Source: an uncultured Porphyromonas sp. (GTDB lineage Bacteria > Bacteroidota > Bacteroidia > Bacteroidales > Porphyromonadaceae). From it: a DNA stretch of 33,561 nucleotides. Each line of letters begins with the position of its first letter. Positions within the stretch are counted from its first letter, which is position 1. The position numbers and the translations under genes were made by a program. The notes below the pieces were generated by a model. The model ran no database searches and was not told the origin of the DNA. It saw only the letters and a list, made by a program, of their open reading frames with translations. Below are positions 1-7,205 of the stretch, in pieces. The stretch is from positions 1 through 33,561 of the forward strand of contig CABUDK010000008.1 in NCBI GenBank assembly GCA_902490315.1, written 5' to 3'.

Positions 1-155
1 TGCATAGTCGTCGCCACCTAGCCGCCACACCACTCTTTAAGGGCATCCCCAACTTCCGTGCGCTACGCATAGCGATGCTCCAAGCCCCTACCCTAGCCGA
101 CCTGGACGATGTGCTAGCGCAGGTAGAGCCCTTGCTTCCTCAGACGGAGGGCTAG
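1..155 (+). CDS. 3' end of an unidentified gene (partial)
   Basis: An open frame (codons starting at position 3) runs from the window edge to a TAG at 153-155 and encodes the last 50 residues of a protein. The visible tail has segments such as LFKGIPNFRALRIAMLQAP and ends LLPQTEG. I do not recognise the family from this fragment. It converges on the trmH-like gene with only 5 bp between the two stop codons, so there is no room for a separate terminator. The charged, helix-like composition and tight packing suggest a real gene end, but the 5' part lies outside the window. Confidence 0.55.
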   Translation, partial: HSRRHLAATPLFKGIPNFRALRIAMLQAPTLADLDDVLAQVEPLLPQTEG

Positions 156-160
156 TTAGG

Positions 161-949
161 CTAAAGCATCAGATGCGCCATGACGATAGCGCCAGCGACC
201 GCTACGTTGAGCGACTCGCAGTGGCTATCGACAGGCGATGGGATCGTAATTCGCTGAGAGACTAGAGCTGAGAGGTCGGGCGAGATACCATTGCCCTCAT
301 TTCCTAATACCAATATATAAGGTTGCTCAGGCGCCAGTCGCAACGTGCGAAGCGACGCTCCATCGATGAAGGTCCCTATCACAGATATCTCCGTCTCTTC
401 CAGCATCTTGAGCAGAGCCGTCCTATCGGTGTAGCGATAGACTTGCACACGAGCTAGAGCGCCCATAGTTGCTTGTAGCACCTTTGGCGAATAAATGTCT
501 GCGCAACCATCGGTACAGAGCACTTGTCTGATGCCCATCCAGTCGCAAGTACGCAGCAGCGTCCCGACATTGCCAGGGTCCTGCACATCGTCTAGAAGGA
601 GCGTGGGTTGTTGTATCGCTTGGGGAGCCTCTATGGTTGGGATCTCGCAAAGTGCCAGTAGCGGACGAGGGCTCTTCAGTCCACTTACCCGCTCTATCTG
701 CTTCGGATCAGGCAGGATCACCGCCTCGGCAATGCTAGCTGAGCATCGCTCTAGCAGAGGCTCGACCAGTTCCTCTGTACCAACGAGTAGCTGGCAACGA
801 TAAGCTGGAAGCATCTCGCCGATCAGTTTCTCACCCTCAGCAATAAATAGATTCGACTGCTTGCGATGCTTCGCCAGTTGCAAGCTTTTAATCAGCTTCA
901 CCTCAGCATGGGTGAGGGGGCGGTGCTCTATCTTTGTGCGCTCAGACAT
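161..949 (-). CDS. TrmH/SpoU-family RNA 2'-O-methyltransferase
   Basis: This 262-residue protein is a SPOUT-class RNA methyltransferase that would transfer a methyl group from S-adenosylmethionine to a ribose 2'-OH of rRNA or tRNA in the cytoplasm. The three SpoU motifs are visible: DDVQDPGNVGTLLRTCDW (about residues 118-135), LVLGNEGNGIS (about 215-225), and SLNVAVAGAIVMAHLM at the C-terminus, which contribute to the trefoil-knot cofactor site. The first 100 residues match the L30e-like substrate-binding domain, with LFIAEGEKLI near residue 34. The length is typical of RlmB/TrmH-type enzymes, but which RNA it modifies cannot be told from sequence. It is the last gene of a minus-strand operon, 9 bp after birA. 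Confidence 0.9.
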   Translation of the reverse strand: MSERTKIEHRPLTHAEVKLIKSLQLAKHRKQSNLFIAEGEKLIGEMLPAYRCQLLVGTEELVEPLLERCSASIAEAVILPDPKQIERVSGLKSPRPLLALCEIPTIEAPQAIQQPTLLLDDVQDPGNVGTLLRTCDWMGIRQVLCTDGCADIYSPKVLQATMGALARVQVYRYTDRTALLKMLEETEISVIGTFIDGASLRTLRLAPEQPYILVLGNEGNGISPDLSALVSQRITIPSPVDSHCESLNVAVAGAIVMAHLML

Positions 950-958
950 ACTCTTTTA

Positions 959-1708
959 TTATAGGTATACAATCTCCTTGAAGGCGTAGCGTCGCTCCTG
1001 CCCCATAGTGGTTGTTAGGACGAGCTGCCCCTGAGGGCTTACCTCCTGGATTGTCGCATCAAACGCCTCCTCGGTGGCGACATCACGGTAGCGAGCTGGT
1101 ATGCCTCGCTGGTAGAGCAGGTCGTTGTACTCTGCGTGCAGTGCCGCATAGTCTTGACGAGCGAGCTGCTCCCCTAGATGACGGAGCATCTGGCGGAGGA
1201 AAGCTTTCACATCGTAGGTCTGCCCCGTCACGAGACGCAAAGAGATCGCTTGCGGGAGCTCAGGCGGGAAGGCTTCCTCGTTGATATTCATCCCGATACC
1301 GATGATCGTCTCTGCGACGCTGCCCTCGGCCAGAGCGTTGTGGATCAGTATGCCGGCTATCTTGTGGCCATTGACGAAGATATCGTTTGGCCACTTGATC
1401 TCAATGGTATCTTCGCTCGAAAGCTGCTCCTTGTAACTCTTATAAACCGCTATGGCAGTCGCCTCACTGATAGACCAGATCTGCTGCAAAGGTCGATGCA
1501 GACGAAGGTAAATCGAAGGGAGCGCATTGAGCCGAGGACTACTAAACCAGCTATTGTTTAGCTGTCCTCGCCCCGCCGTCTGATAGTCTGTATGTATGAC
1601 CGTCCCCGAGGGGAGGTCGGATCTCTCCTGTAGGAGCTTGACTAGGTAGTCGTAGGTGCTCTCTATGGGGTGGTCTAGTTCGGTTATCTCAAAGGAGATC
1701 TTGCTCAT
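959..1708 (-). CDS. birA: Biotin-[acetyl-CoA-carboxylase] ligase
   Basis: This 249-residue protein activates biotin with ATP and attaches it to the lysine of biotin carboxyl carrier proteins in the cytoplasm. The biotinyl-AMP loop appears as AGRGQLNNSW (about residues 45-54) and the second signature as KWPNDIFVNGHKIAGIL (about 105-121), where Lys116 matches the catalytic lysine of the family. There is no N-terminal helix-turn-helix domain, so it should be a monofunctional (group I) ligase rather than a biotin repressor. Its start overlaps the 3' end of the yjbR-like gene by 20 bp, which indicates translational coupling. Confidence 0.93.
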   Translation of the reverse strand: MSKISFEITELDHPIESTYDYLVKLLQERSDLPSGTVIHTDYQTAGRGQLNNSWFSSPRLNALPSIYLRLHRPLQQIWSISEATAIAVYKSYKEQLSSEDTIEIKWPNDIFVNGHKIAGILIHNALAEGSVAETIIGIGMNINEEAFPPELPQAISLRLVTGQTYDVKAFLRQMLRHLGEQLARQDYAALHAEYNDLLYQRGIPARYRDVATEEAFDATIQEVSPQGQLVLTTTMGQERRYAFKEIVYL

Positions 1709-2090
1709 TCTGTGCTTGGTTGTAGATTTCTATTCCGAGAGGCAGGAGACGCTGCTGGACCTTCGGGAGCTTGCGCCACACCTGCGCATAGGAGTGACGT
1801 AGGAGCCGAGCGATCCACGCCTCAGACTCACTAGTCGGCAGCTCCAGCTGTATCCAGTGCTTCTTATTGAGGTGAAAGGCGGGCTGCAGGTCGCTATGCC
1901 GGTCTAGCAATGGCTCTATCAAGTCAGGGTTCACCTTGAGCGACACCATGCCTGGGTCATGCTCCAGCCAGAGCAACGCGAAGATGCGTCGCGACAGACG
2001 ATAGGTCACCACCTCTGGACCAAACGGTGCATCCACCTCGCAGTAGGGCAACTGGCGACAGAGCTCATCTATTTGGCTTATCCCATTCAT
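1689..2090 (-). CDS. MmcQ/YjbR-family protein
   Basis: This 133-residue protein belongs to the MmcQ/YjbR family, small cytoplasmic proteins with a CyaY-like or double-wing fold whose function is not established. Features seen are a CEVDAPFGPEVVTYRLSRRI segment near the N-terminus, a central VSLKVNPDLIEPLLDRH, and HLNKKHWIQLEL, which is the family's conserved 'K.HW' region. I place the start at the ATG whose complement is at 2088-2090 (MNGISQ). The frame stays open to 2171, but that upstream part runs through the divergent promoter region and into rdgB. It is the first gene of the yjbR-birA-trmH operon. Confidence 0.8.
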   Translation of the reverse strand: MNGISQIDELCRQLPYCEVDAPFGPEVVTYRLSRRIFALLWLEHDPGMVSLKVNPDLIEPLLDRHSDLQPAFHLNKKHWIQLELPTSESEAWIARLLRHSYAQVWRKLPKVQQRLLPLGIEIYNQAQNEQDLL

Positions 2091-2103
2091 TTCAGTACTT
2101 TTG
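2072..2103 (+). promoter_or_regulatory. Predicted Bacteroidota promoter for rdgB
   Basis: TTTG at 2072-2075 and TACTTTTG at 2096-2103 fit the Bacteroidota -33/-7 consensus (TTTG, 19-21 bp, TAnnTTTG) with a 20-bp spacer. The start codon of rdgB is 32 bp downstream of the -7 box, giving a short leader. The -33 part lies inside the first codons of the divergent yjbR-like gene. Confidence 0.7.
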
Positions 2104-2126
2104 TAATCAGTCTTATAGAACCTCCA

Positions 2127-2134
2127 CAAAGTTA
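2127..2134 (-). promoter_or_regulatory. Predicted -7 box for the yjbR-birA-trmH operon
   Basis: On the minus strand this octamer reads TAACTTTG, matching TAnnTTTG. It is 36 bp upstream of the yjbR-like ATG and lies just before the rdgB start codon (2136). I see no good -33 element at the expected distance, so the call is weaker than that for the rdgB promoter. Confidence 0.45.
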
Positions 2135-2135
2135 C

Positions 2136-2726
2136 ATGAAAGTCCTTTACCTCGCCACACACAATGCTCACAAGCTCCTCGAGATCCAGTCAATGCTCGG
2201 AGATACTTGCGAGGTGCGCTCAGCCTCTTCGCTAGGTCACTACACAGCTCCCGAAGAGAGCGCCTCCACGCTCCTAGGCAATGCCACCATCAAGGCGCAA
2301 GCTCTCTACGACCTCTACCACAAGCCTTGCATTGCGGACGATACGGGGCTCTTTGTCGAGGCGCTAGGCGGTGACCCAGGCGTACACTCAGCCCGCTACG
2401 CAGGTCGTGATGGCGACGATGTGGCTAATAGGAAGCACCTCCTAGACTCCTTAGCCTCACACCCCGAGCCATGGCGAGCTTACTTCGAGTGCGTCATCGT
2501 ATTGATCGATAGCCAGGGCGAGCAGCACCACTTCGTGGGGCGTGTAGCGGGACGTATCATAGACCACGAGGAGGGTGCCGAAGGCTTTGGCTATGACAGT
2601 CTCTTCGTGCCAGAGGACTTTGACAAGACCTTTGCCATGATGAGTCCGCAAGAGAAGAACGCTATCAGCCACCGCACCCGAGCCGTGGATCAGCTCCGCA
2701 CTTACCTTACCAAGCACAGCCTATGA
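2136..2726 (+). CDS. rdgB: dITP/XTP pyrophosphatase (RdgB/HAM1 family)
   Basis: This 196-residue protein hydrolyses non-canonical purine nucleoside triphosphates (dITP, XTP, ITP) to monophosphates and pyrophosphate, keeping them out of DNA and RNA. It shows the family motifs ATHNAHKLLEI at the N-terminus, CIADDTGLFVEALGGDPGVHSARYAG in the middle (DDTGL being the metal/catalytic region), GFGYDSLF and SHRTRA near the end. The frame is open further upstream, but the ATG at 2136 gives the family N-terminus (MKVLYLATHN) and lies just behind a clear promoter. Its stop overlaps the porZ start by 4 bp (ATGA). Confidence 0.94.
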   Translation: MKVLYLATHNAHKLLEIQSMLGDTCEVRSASSLGHYTAPEESASTLLGNATIKAQALYDLYHKPCIADDTGLFVEALGGDPGVHSARYAGRDGDDVANRKHLLDSLASHPEPWRAYFECVIVLIDSQGEQHHFVGRVAGRIIDHEEGAEGFGYDSLFVPEDFDKTFAMMSPQEKNAISHRTRAVDQLRTYLTKHSL

Positions 2727-5056
2727 AAGCCTCCATACACCTCCTCCTTCCGCTCCTTCTATGCACTCTTCCGCTAGCAGCTCAGGAGCAACTGTGGCAG
2801 TGGCATCTAGCTGTAGGAGATGTAGAGCTTGTCGCAGATCTGCCCGAGCAGGTACTCTTCACCACTGGGGGTGTCATCGGCACCGTCTCTCCAGAGCATC
2901 CTGACGAGATCCATCTTCTCGATGGCATGACGCCTATCAGCGACCTTGATGCCGAGATGATCCGCTACTCGCCTAGCCACAAGGTCACTACCGTCTACTA
3001 CAGATCGGGGCGTATTGACCTCATCTACAGCGATCGCATCTACAACTTAGTGGGTATCAGTGACAATAGCATGCTCAACGACAAGACTGCCACACGCATC
3101 TTCTATTACAATGAGTTTGCCTTCATCGCAGGTCACTTCGGGCTCATGCAGATCGACCTCAGCAATCATCAGATCACCGCCACAGCCTTCCTAGGCAAAG
3201 AGGTCCTAGACGCCTTTGCTTTAGACGAAAAACTCTATGCGCTAACCAAAGAAGGGCTACGCTCTAGTACCCTCTCGCAAAACTTACAAGACCCCGCATC
3301 GTGGCAGCTTATTGAAGGCTTACCACAAAAGGAGATTACCTATATCACCGCCCTATCCGATGGCTCGCTCTGGTATATAGACAGCCTTAACAACCTCTAT
3401 CGCACCACGCTAACCCAAGCCAATGCCACCCCTCAGATGATGGCGCAGAGCGGATGGGCTGAGCGACTCTTCCCGATAGCCGATGGTGTGGCGGTCGCTG
3501 GAGCCGACTCGCTCATCGTATGGAGGGCTAGTGGCGAGCGCATACGCATCGACCTCCCCGCCCGTCTGCAGAGCCTCTCAGGCGACAGCTCACCGGACAG
3601 GCTTTGGTTCACAGCGGGCGGCTCTCTCTACAAAGCCGACCTCGCCTCCGCTAGTGACGGCAAGGTCTCTCTCGAAAAGCTAGTCCTCGAAGCCAACGCT
3701 CCGAAATCCAACAAGCACTTTTACCTCACACACCAGCATGGCAAGCTCTACTCCGTCAGTGGAGGACGTCGCACCAACGCTTACTGGCAGCCTGGTTACA
3801 TACAGATCTATACCCCACCCCTCTGGCGCACCTGGGACTATCGCGAGATCCGGCAGCAGACGGGCGACATCCCTGTCTACGACCTCGTCTCCATAGCCGT
3901 AGACCCTCGTGACGCAGAGCACTACTTCGTCGGCTCGTGGGGAGATGGTCTCTACGAAATACAAGGCGACCAAGTCATCAATCGATACACTCCAGACAAT
4001 GCGCCATTCGTCAGAGCTTGGAACGATGATTCACCCACAGCACACAATGTCCGTGTCGGCTCGCTATGCTACGATCAGAAGGGCAATCTATGGATGGCAC
4101 AAGGTCAAGGTTTGATAGCCAACCCCCTCGTAGTGCGCACTCCTGATGGCACGATGAAAGCTATCTCATACCCAGACATAGAGCTGGTTAATGCTTTCGG
4201 TCCTATGCTGGCTCTACCCAATGGCGTCAAGTGGTTGCTCATATTCCACCGAAGCGCGGATGGCAATAACGGGGTCTTCATCTTTGATGACAAGGGTACA
4301 CCACTAGATCAGTCAGACGATGAGTACCGCCTCGTCACTAAGTTTGTCGATCGCACAGGCAAGGAGATCGCTGCCAAATACTACTACGACCTAGCTCTAG
4401 ATCCTTCTGGTAGTCTTTGGATAGCTACAGACAAAGGTCCCATCAGTGTTGCTAGTCCCAGCACATTTATCTCGCAGAGTACCCCGCTAGCCTCTAGACC
4501 CGTAGGCGGCGAGGAGCCCAACCTCTACTATGTCCTAGACAATATGCCCATCACCGCCATCGCTATCGATGCGCTCGGCAATAAATGGTGCGGCACAGGT
4601 TCTGACGGTCTTTACCTCCTTTCGCCAGACGGCACGCAGCTACTAGCTCACTACACCAAAGATAATAGTCCTCTGCTCACCAATGATGTGCTCTCTCTCG
4701 CCATTGATCAGGAGCGAGGAGAACTCTACATAGCCAGCTCGGCAGGACTTGTCTCCTTATACATAGGTCAGACGAGCGACTGGTCCGCACAGAGCAAAGA
4801 GGTCTACATCTATCCCAACCCGCTACGCCCCGAAGATCCCGACCAAGTCACCCTCTCCAAGCTACCCGCAGGCACTACGGTACGCATCTTAGACGGTGCT
4901 GGCAATCTGATCTATCAGGAGGTAGCACTGACGGGACAGCTCACCATCACCACCCGCCTGTCGAGTGGAGAGCGTTACCCCTCAGGCATTTACTACGCAT
5001 TACTATCAGACAGCGAGGGCAAGCACAGCTACTCCATACCCTTTGCCGTCATATAA
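2723..5056 (+). CDS. porZ: PorZ, type IX secretion system surface component
   Basis: This 777-residue exported protein closely matches the length of P. gingivalis PorZ (776 residues). PorZ is part of the cell-surface attachment complex (with PorU, PorV and PorQ) that processes type IX cargo and supplies A-LPS for its anchoring. A signal peptide (about residues 1-20, LLLPLLLCTLPLAAQ) is followed by two beta-propeller regions with two-component-regulator-type repeats (for example SLWIATDKGPISV, KWCGTGSDGLYLLSPDG and ELYIASSAGLVSL). A C-terminal beta-sandwich (about 695-777, starting YIYPNPLRP and ending in SGIYYALLSD) resembles the type IX CTD fold. The neighbouring C1B peptidase matches my recollection of the P. 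gingivalis arrangement. It is translationally coupled to rdgB. Confidence 0.88.
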   Translation: MKASIHLLLPLLLCTLPLAAQEQLWQWHLAVGDVELVADLPEQVLFTTGGVIGTVSPEHPDEIHLLDGMTPISDLDAEMIRYSPSHKVTTVYYRSGRIDLIYSDRIYNLVGISDNSMLNDKTATRIFYYNEFAFIAGHFGLMQIDLSNHQITATAFLGKEVLDAFALDEKLYALTKEGLRSSTLSQNLQDPASWQLIEGLPQKEITYITALSDGSLWYIDSLNNLYRTTLTQANATPQMMAQSGWAERLFPIADGVAVAGADSLIVWRASGERIRIDLPARLQSLSGDSSPDRLWFTAGGSLYKADLASASDGKVSLEKLVLEANAPKSNKHFYLTHQHGKLYSVSGGRRTNAYWQPGYIQIYTPPLWRTWDYREIRQQTGDIPVYDLVSIAVDPRDAEHYFVGSWGDGLYEIQGDQVINRYTPDNAPFVRAWNDDSPTAHNVRVGSLCYDQKGNLWMAQGQGLIANPLVVRTPDGTMKAISYPDIELVNAFGPMLALPNGVKWLLIFHRSADGNNGVFIFDDKGTPLDQSDDEYRLVTKFVDRTGKEIAAKYYYDLALDPSGSLWIATDKGPISVASPSTFISQSTPLASRPVGGEEPNLYYVLDNMPITAIAIDALGNKWCGTGSDGLYLLSPDGTQLLAHYTKDNSPLLTNDVLSLAIDQERGELYIASSAGLVSLYIGQTSDWSAQSKEVYIYPNPLRPEDPDQVTLSKLPAGTTVRILDGAGNLIYQEVALTGQLTITTRLSSGERYPSGIYYALLSDSEGKHSYSIPFAVI

Positions 5057-5069
5057 TACATACGCCTTT

Positions 5070-6476
5070 ATGAAGAAACTTCTCTTACCCTTACTCCTAT
5101 TACTATCCAGCATCATGCTACTAGCACAGAGTGAAAGTACCAGTCGCACAGACGGAGCCATCACGCCCGAGCTCCTGCAGAAGCTCCAGCAAGCTACTCC
5201 AAAAGCACCTGCAGAGCGAGCCCTCTATAACAGCATCGCCCAAAACGGCATGGTACTCGCCAATGCCGAGCTTATGACACCGCCCGATGATCACTTCACC
5301 TACCGAGTACCCACGAAGGGGATCACCGATCAGAAGAAGTCTGGTCGCTGCTGGCTCTTTACCGGCTTCAATGTGCTACGTGCTCAGTTTATCAAGGACA
5401 ACAACCTCGGAGAGTTTTACTTCTCCCACTGCTACTCCTTCTTTTGGGATCAGCTAGAGAAGGCCAACCTCTTCCTCGAGGGCATCCTCGAGACCCGCAC
5501 GCTCCCCATCACCGACCGCAAAGTGGAGTGGCTCTTTCAGCACCCGATCAATGACGGCGGACAGTTCACCGGCATCTCGGACAACCTCCTCAAGTATGGT
5601 GTTGTGCCCAGTGACGTGATGCCCGAGACCTACAGTAGCAACAATACCGCACGCCTCTCCTCACTCATTGCCAAGCTCCTCCGTCAGGGCGGCATGGAGC
5701 TACGAAGCAAAGCGGAGCAAGGTGCCACACTAGCAGAGCTTCGCAAGAATAAGGAGACTACACTACAAGCTATTTACCGTCTCCTCTGCCTCAACCTTGG
5801 CACACCGCCCACCACCTTTGAGTACACTCTCAGAGATGCCGACGGCAAGGTTCTCTCGACCAAGGAATACACCCCGCTGAGCTTCTATCAAGAGCATGTC
5901 GGAGTCAACCTCAAGGATGACTACGTGATGATCATGAACGACCCCTCGCAGCCCTACTACGAGACCTACGCCATCGAGTATGACCGCCACGCTTGGGACG
6001 GCAAGGACTGGACCTACATCAACCTTCCTATGGAAGAGATCAAAGAGATGGCAATAGCCTCCCTCAAGGATGGCAACATGATGTACTACTCTTGCGATGT
6101 AGGCAAGGAGCTCAATAAAGAGTCAGGCCTACTTACGCTCGGCTACGACGACTACGAGGCGATCACGGGTGTCCCGATGACTATGACAAAGGGCGAGCGC
6201 ATCGCATCCTTTGACAGTGGCTCCACACACGCTATGACACTCGTAGCGGTAGACCTAGACAAGTCAGGCAAGCCGACCAAGTGGATGGTCGAGAACAGCT
6301 GGGGAGCTACTGCAGGACATCAGGGGTATCTGATCATGACGGACGCGTGGTTTGACGCATACACCTTCCGCCTAGTAGTCAATAAGAAGTACCTCACGCC
6401 ACGTGCCAAGGAGCTCCAAGGCAAGACACCCAAGCTACTTCCACCATGGAGTCCTATGTTTCGTGCCGAGGAGTAG
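5070..6476 (+). CDS. Exported C1B cysteine peptidase (aminopeptidase C/bleomycin hydrolase family)
   Basis: This 468-residue papain-fold peptidase belongs to family C1B. The catalytic Cys lies in KKSGRCWLFTGFNVLRAQF (about residues 90-108), the His in STHAMTLVAVD (about 387), and the Asn in KWMVENSWG (about 410). The C-terminus (PKLLPPWSPMF...) matches the region that enters the active site and limits bleomycin hydrolases to aminopeptidase activity. Unlike the usual cytosolic family members it begins with a signal peptide (MKKLLLPLLLLLSSIMLLAQ), so it should act in the periplasm or outside, where it could feed peptide catabolism. The start at 5070 is chosen over an upstream in-frame start inside porZ because it gives this signal peptide. 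The gene follows porZ by 13 bp. Confidence 0.9.
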   Translation: MKKLLLPLLLLLSSIMLLAQSESTSRTDGAITPELLQKLQQATPKAPAERALYNSIAQNGMVLANAELMTPPDDHFTYRVPTKGITDQKKSGRCWLFTGFNVLRAQFIKDNNLGEFYFSHCYSFFWDQLEKANLFLEGILETRTLPITDRKVEWLFQHPINDGGQFTGISDNLLKYGVVPSDVMPETYSSNNTARLSSLIAKLLRQGGMELRSKAEQGATLAELRKNKETTLQAIYRLLCLNLGTPPTTFEYTLRDADGKVLSTKEYTPLSFYQEHVGVNLKDDYVMIMNDPSQPYYETYAIEYDRHAWDGKDWTYINLPMEEIKEMAIASLKDGNMMYYSCDVGKELNKESGLLTLGYDDYEAITGVPMTMTKGERIASFDSGSTHAMTLVAVDLDKSGKPTKWMVENSWGATAGHQGYLIMTDAWFDAYTFRLVVNKKYLTPRAKELQGKTPKLLPPWSPMFRAEE

Positions 6477-6574
6477 TAGTCGAGTAGTCGCACAGCGACT
6501 ACAGACTCTGCGCATCGGATAGCACGCCTATCGCAGTGATGGCTATCTGATCCAATTCACACAGAGCAACTAGA

Positions 6575-6611
6575 GCAGGCTCAATCGCTTCGACGAGGCG
6601 GTTGGGCCTGC
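6575..6611 (+). terminator. Predicted terminator after the rdgB-porZ-peptidase operon
   Basis: A 14-bp stem (GCAGGCTCAATCGC at 6575-6588 with GCGGTTGGGCCTGC at 6598-6611, including two G-U pairs and a 9-nt loop) is followed by TGCTTTATCT. It lies about 100 bp after the peptidase stop codon. The U tract is short, so efficiency is uncertain. Confidence 0.6.
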
Positions 6612-6748
6612 TGCTTTATCTCCGCACGCTAGCCAATGTTCACCCTATGAAACTAAATTGCGGTCTGTATGAGAGGGAGAGAGGAGAGGAAGATGACTTT
6701 TCAGAGCGCACTGATCATGAGGAGTCTAGGGGGCTTTCGAGCGCTTCG

Positions 6749-6758
6749 CTCCTCACGC
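6749..6758 (+). repeat. Left target-site duplication of element A
   Basis: CTCCTCACGC directly abuts the left terminal inverted repeat and is repeated exactly at 7123-7132, directly after the right end of the element. Confidence 0.75.
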
Positions 6759-7122
6759 CAGGGCTGACGCATTATAAGCAGTTTGCTAGGAGCCACACAT
6801 GACGATAAGTAGGATACTCGATCCGAGTATCGCTGCACAGTGGCTACAAATCCTCTCTGATTACGCCCACTTCTCCGATGATTCGGATTCCTCCCGAGGA
6901 ATTTCCCAAATAGCTCCCGAGGAAATCGAAATTTCCTCCGGAGGAAAGAAAAAACTCTTCGGAAGTATCAAATGAAACTTCGGAAGAATCAAATGATAAG
7001 TCCGAAGAATTCGCCATTTCTTCGGAAGAAAACCAAGAATATCCACCGAGATATTTGAGAATTCATCGGGAGAGATTGAGATGAGCTCGCTCAGTCCATA
7101 TTACTCTAATGCGTTAGCACTG
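6759..7122. mobile_element. MITE-like element A with internal minisatellite
   Basis: This non-coding element of 364 bp starts with CAGGGCTGACGCATTATA (6759-6776) and ends with an inverted copy (7105-7122) that matches at 15 of 18 positions. It is flanked by a perfect 10-bp direct repeat. It contains an 8-bp-stem hairpin (GATACTCG/CGAGTATC, 6813-6831) and a degenerate tandem array with a period of 21-23 bp. There is no transposase, so movement would need an enzyme supplied elsewhere. The structure resembles the BrickBuilt MITEs of P. gingivalis, which also enclose a minisatellite of about 23 bp. Whether it is the same family cannot be told here. Confidence 0.8.
6874..7072. repeat. Degenerate tandem array, period 21-23 bp
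   Basis: Dyad cores of the type CTCCCGAGGA, CTCCGGAGGA, CTTCGGAAGA occur at 6891, 6914, 6936, 6957, 6978, 6999 and 7020, with weaker copies on both sides. Each core is itself nearly palindromic. The array is A/T-richer than the flanking genes and makes up most of element A. Confidence 0.8.
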
Positions 7123-7132
7123 CTCCTCACGC
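7123..7132 (+). repeat. Right target-site duplication of element A
   Basis: CTCCTCACGC is identical to 6749-6758 and starts at the base after the right terminal inverted repeat. Confidence 0.75.
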
Positions 7133-7150
7133 CTACTCGGATAAATGTGG

Positions 7151-7158
7151 TATATTTG
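7151..7158 (+). promoter_or_regulatory. Predicted -7 box for lon
   Basis: TATATTTG matches the Bacteroidota -7 consensus TAnnTTTG and lies 47 bp upstream of the lon start codon. No TTTG is present at the -33 spacing. That position falls in the right target-site duplication of element A. Confidence 0.55.
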
Positions 7159-7205
7159 CAAACAATACAAGCAGATTTGCGCAATAGATAGCTAATATCG
7201 CCCAT

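Larger units (their letters stand above)
6477..6758. other. Intergenic region before MITE-like element A
   Basis: No convincing gene is visible. The region holds a small dyad (GTAGTCG/CGACTAC, about 6485-6503), the predicted terminator at 6575-6611, and an A/G-rich stretch (about 6670-6700). A short frame starting with ATG at 6649 runs through the element end, and I do not regard it as a gene. Confidence 0.6.

Noticed and set aside
6485..6503. Hairpin GTAGTCG/CGACTAC as the main terminator of the peptidase operon
   Set aside because: The stem is short and is not followed by T residues. The hairpin at 6575-6611 is a better candidate.
6602..6802. A 66-codon plus-strand frame after the peptidase gene
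   Set aside because: It starts in the terminator hairpin and ends inside the MITE-like element, and no family features are visible.
6861..7046. A 61-codon minus-strand open frame in element A
   Set aside because: It is made almost wholly of the tandem array and has no sign of a protein domain.
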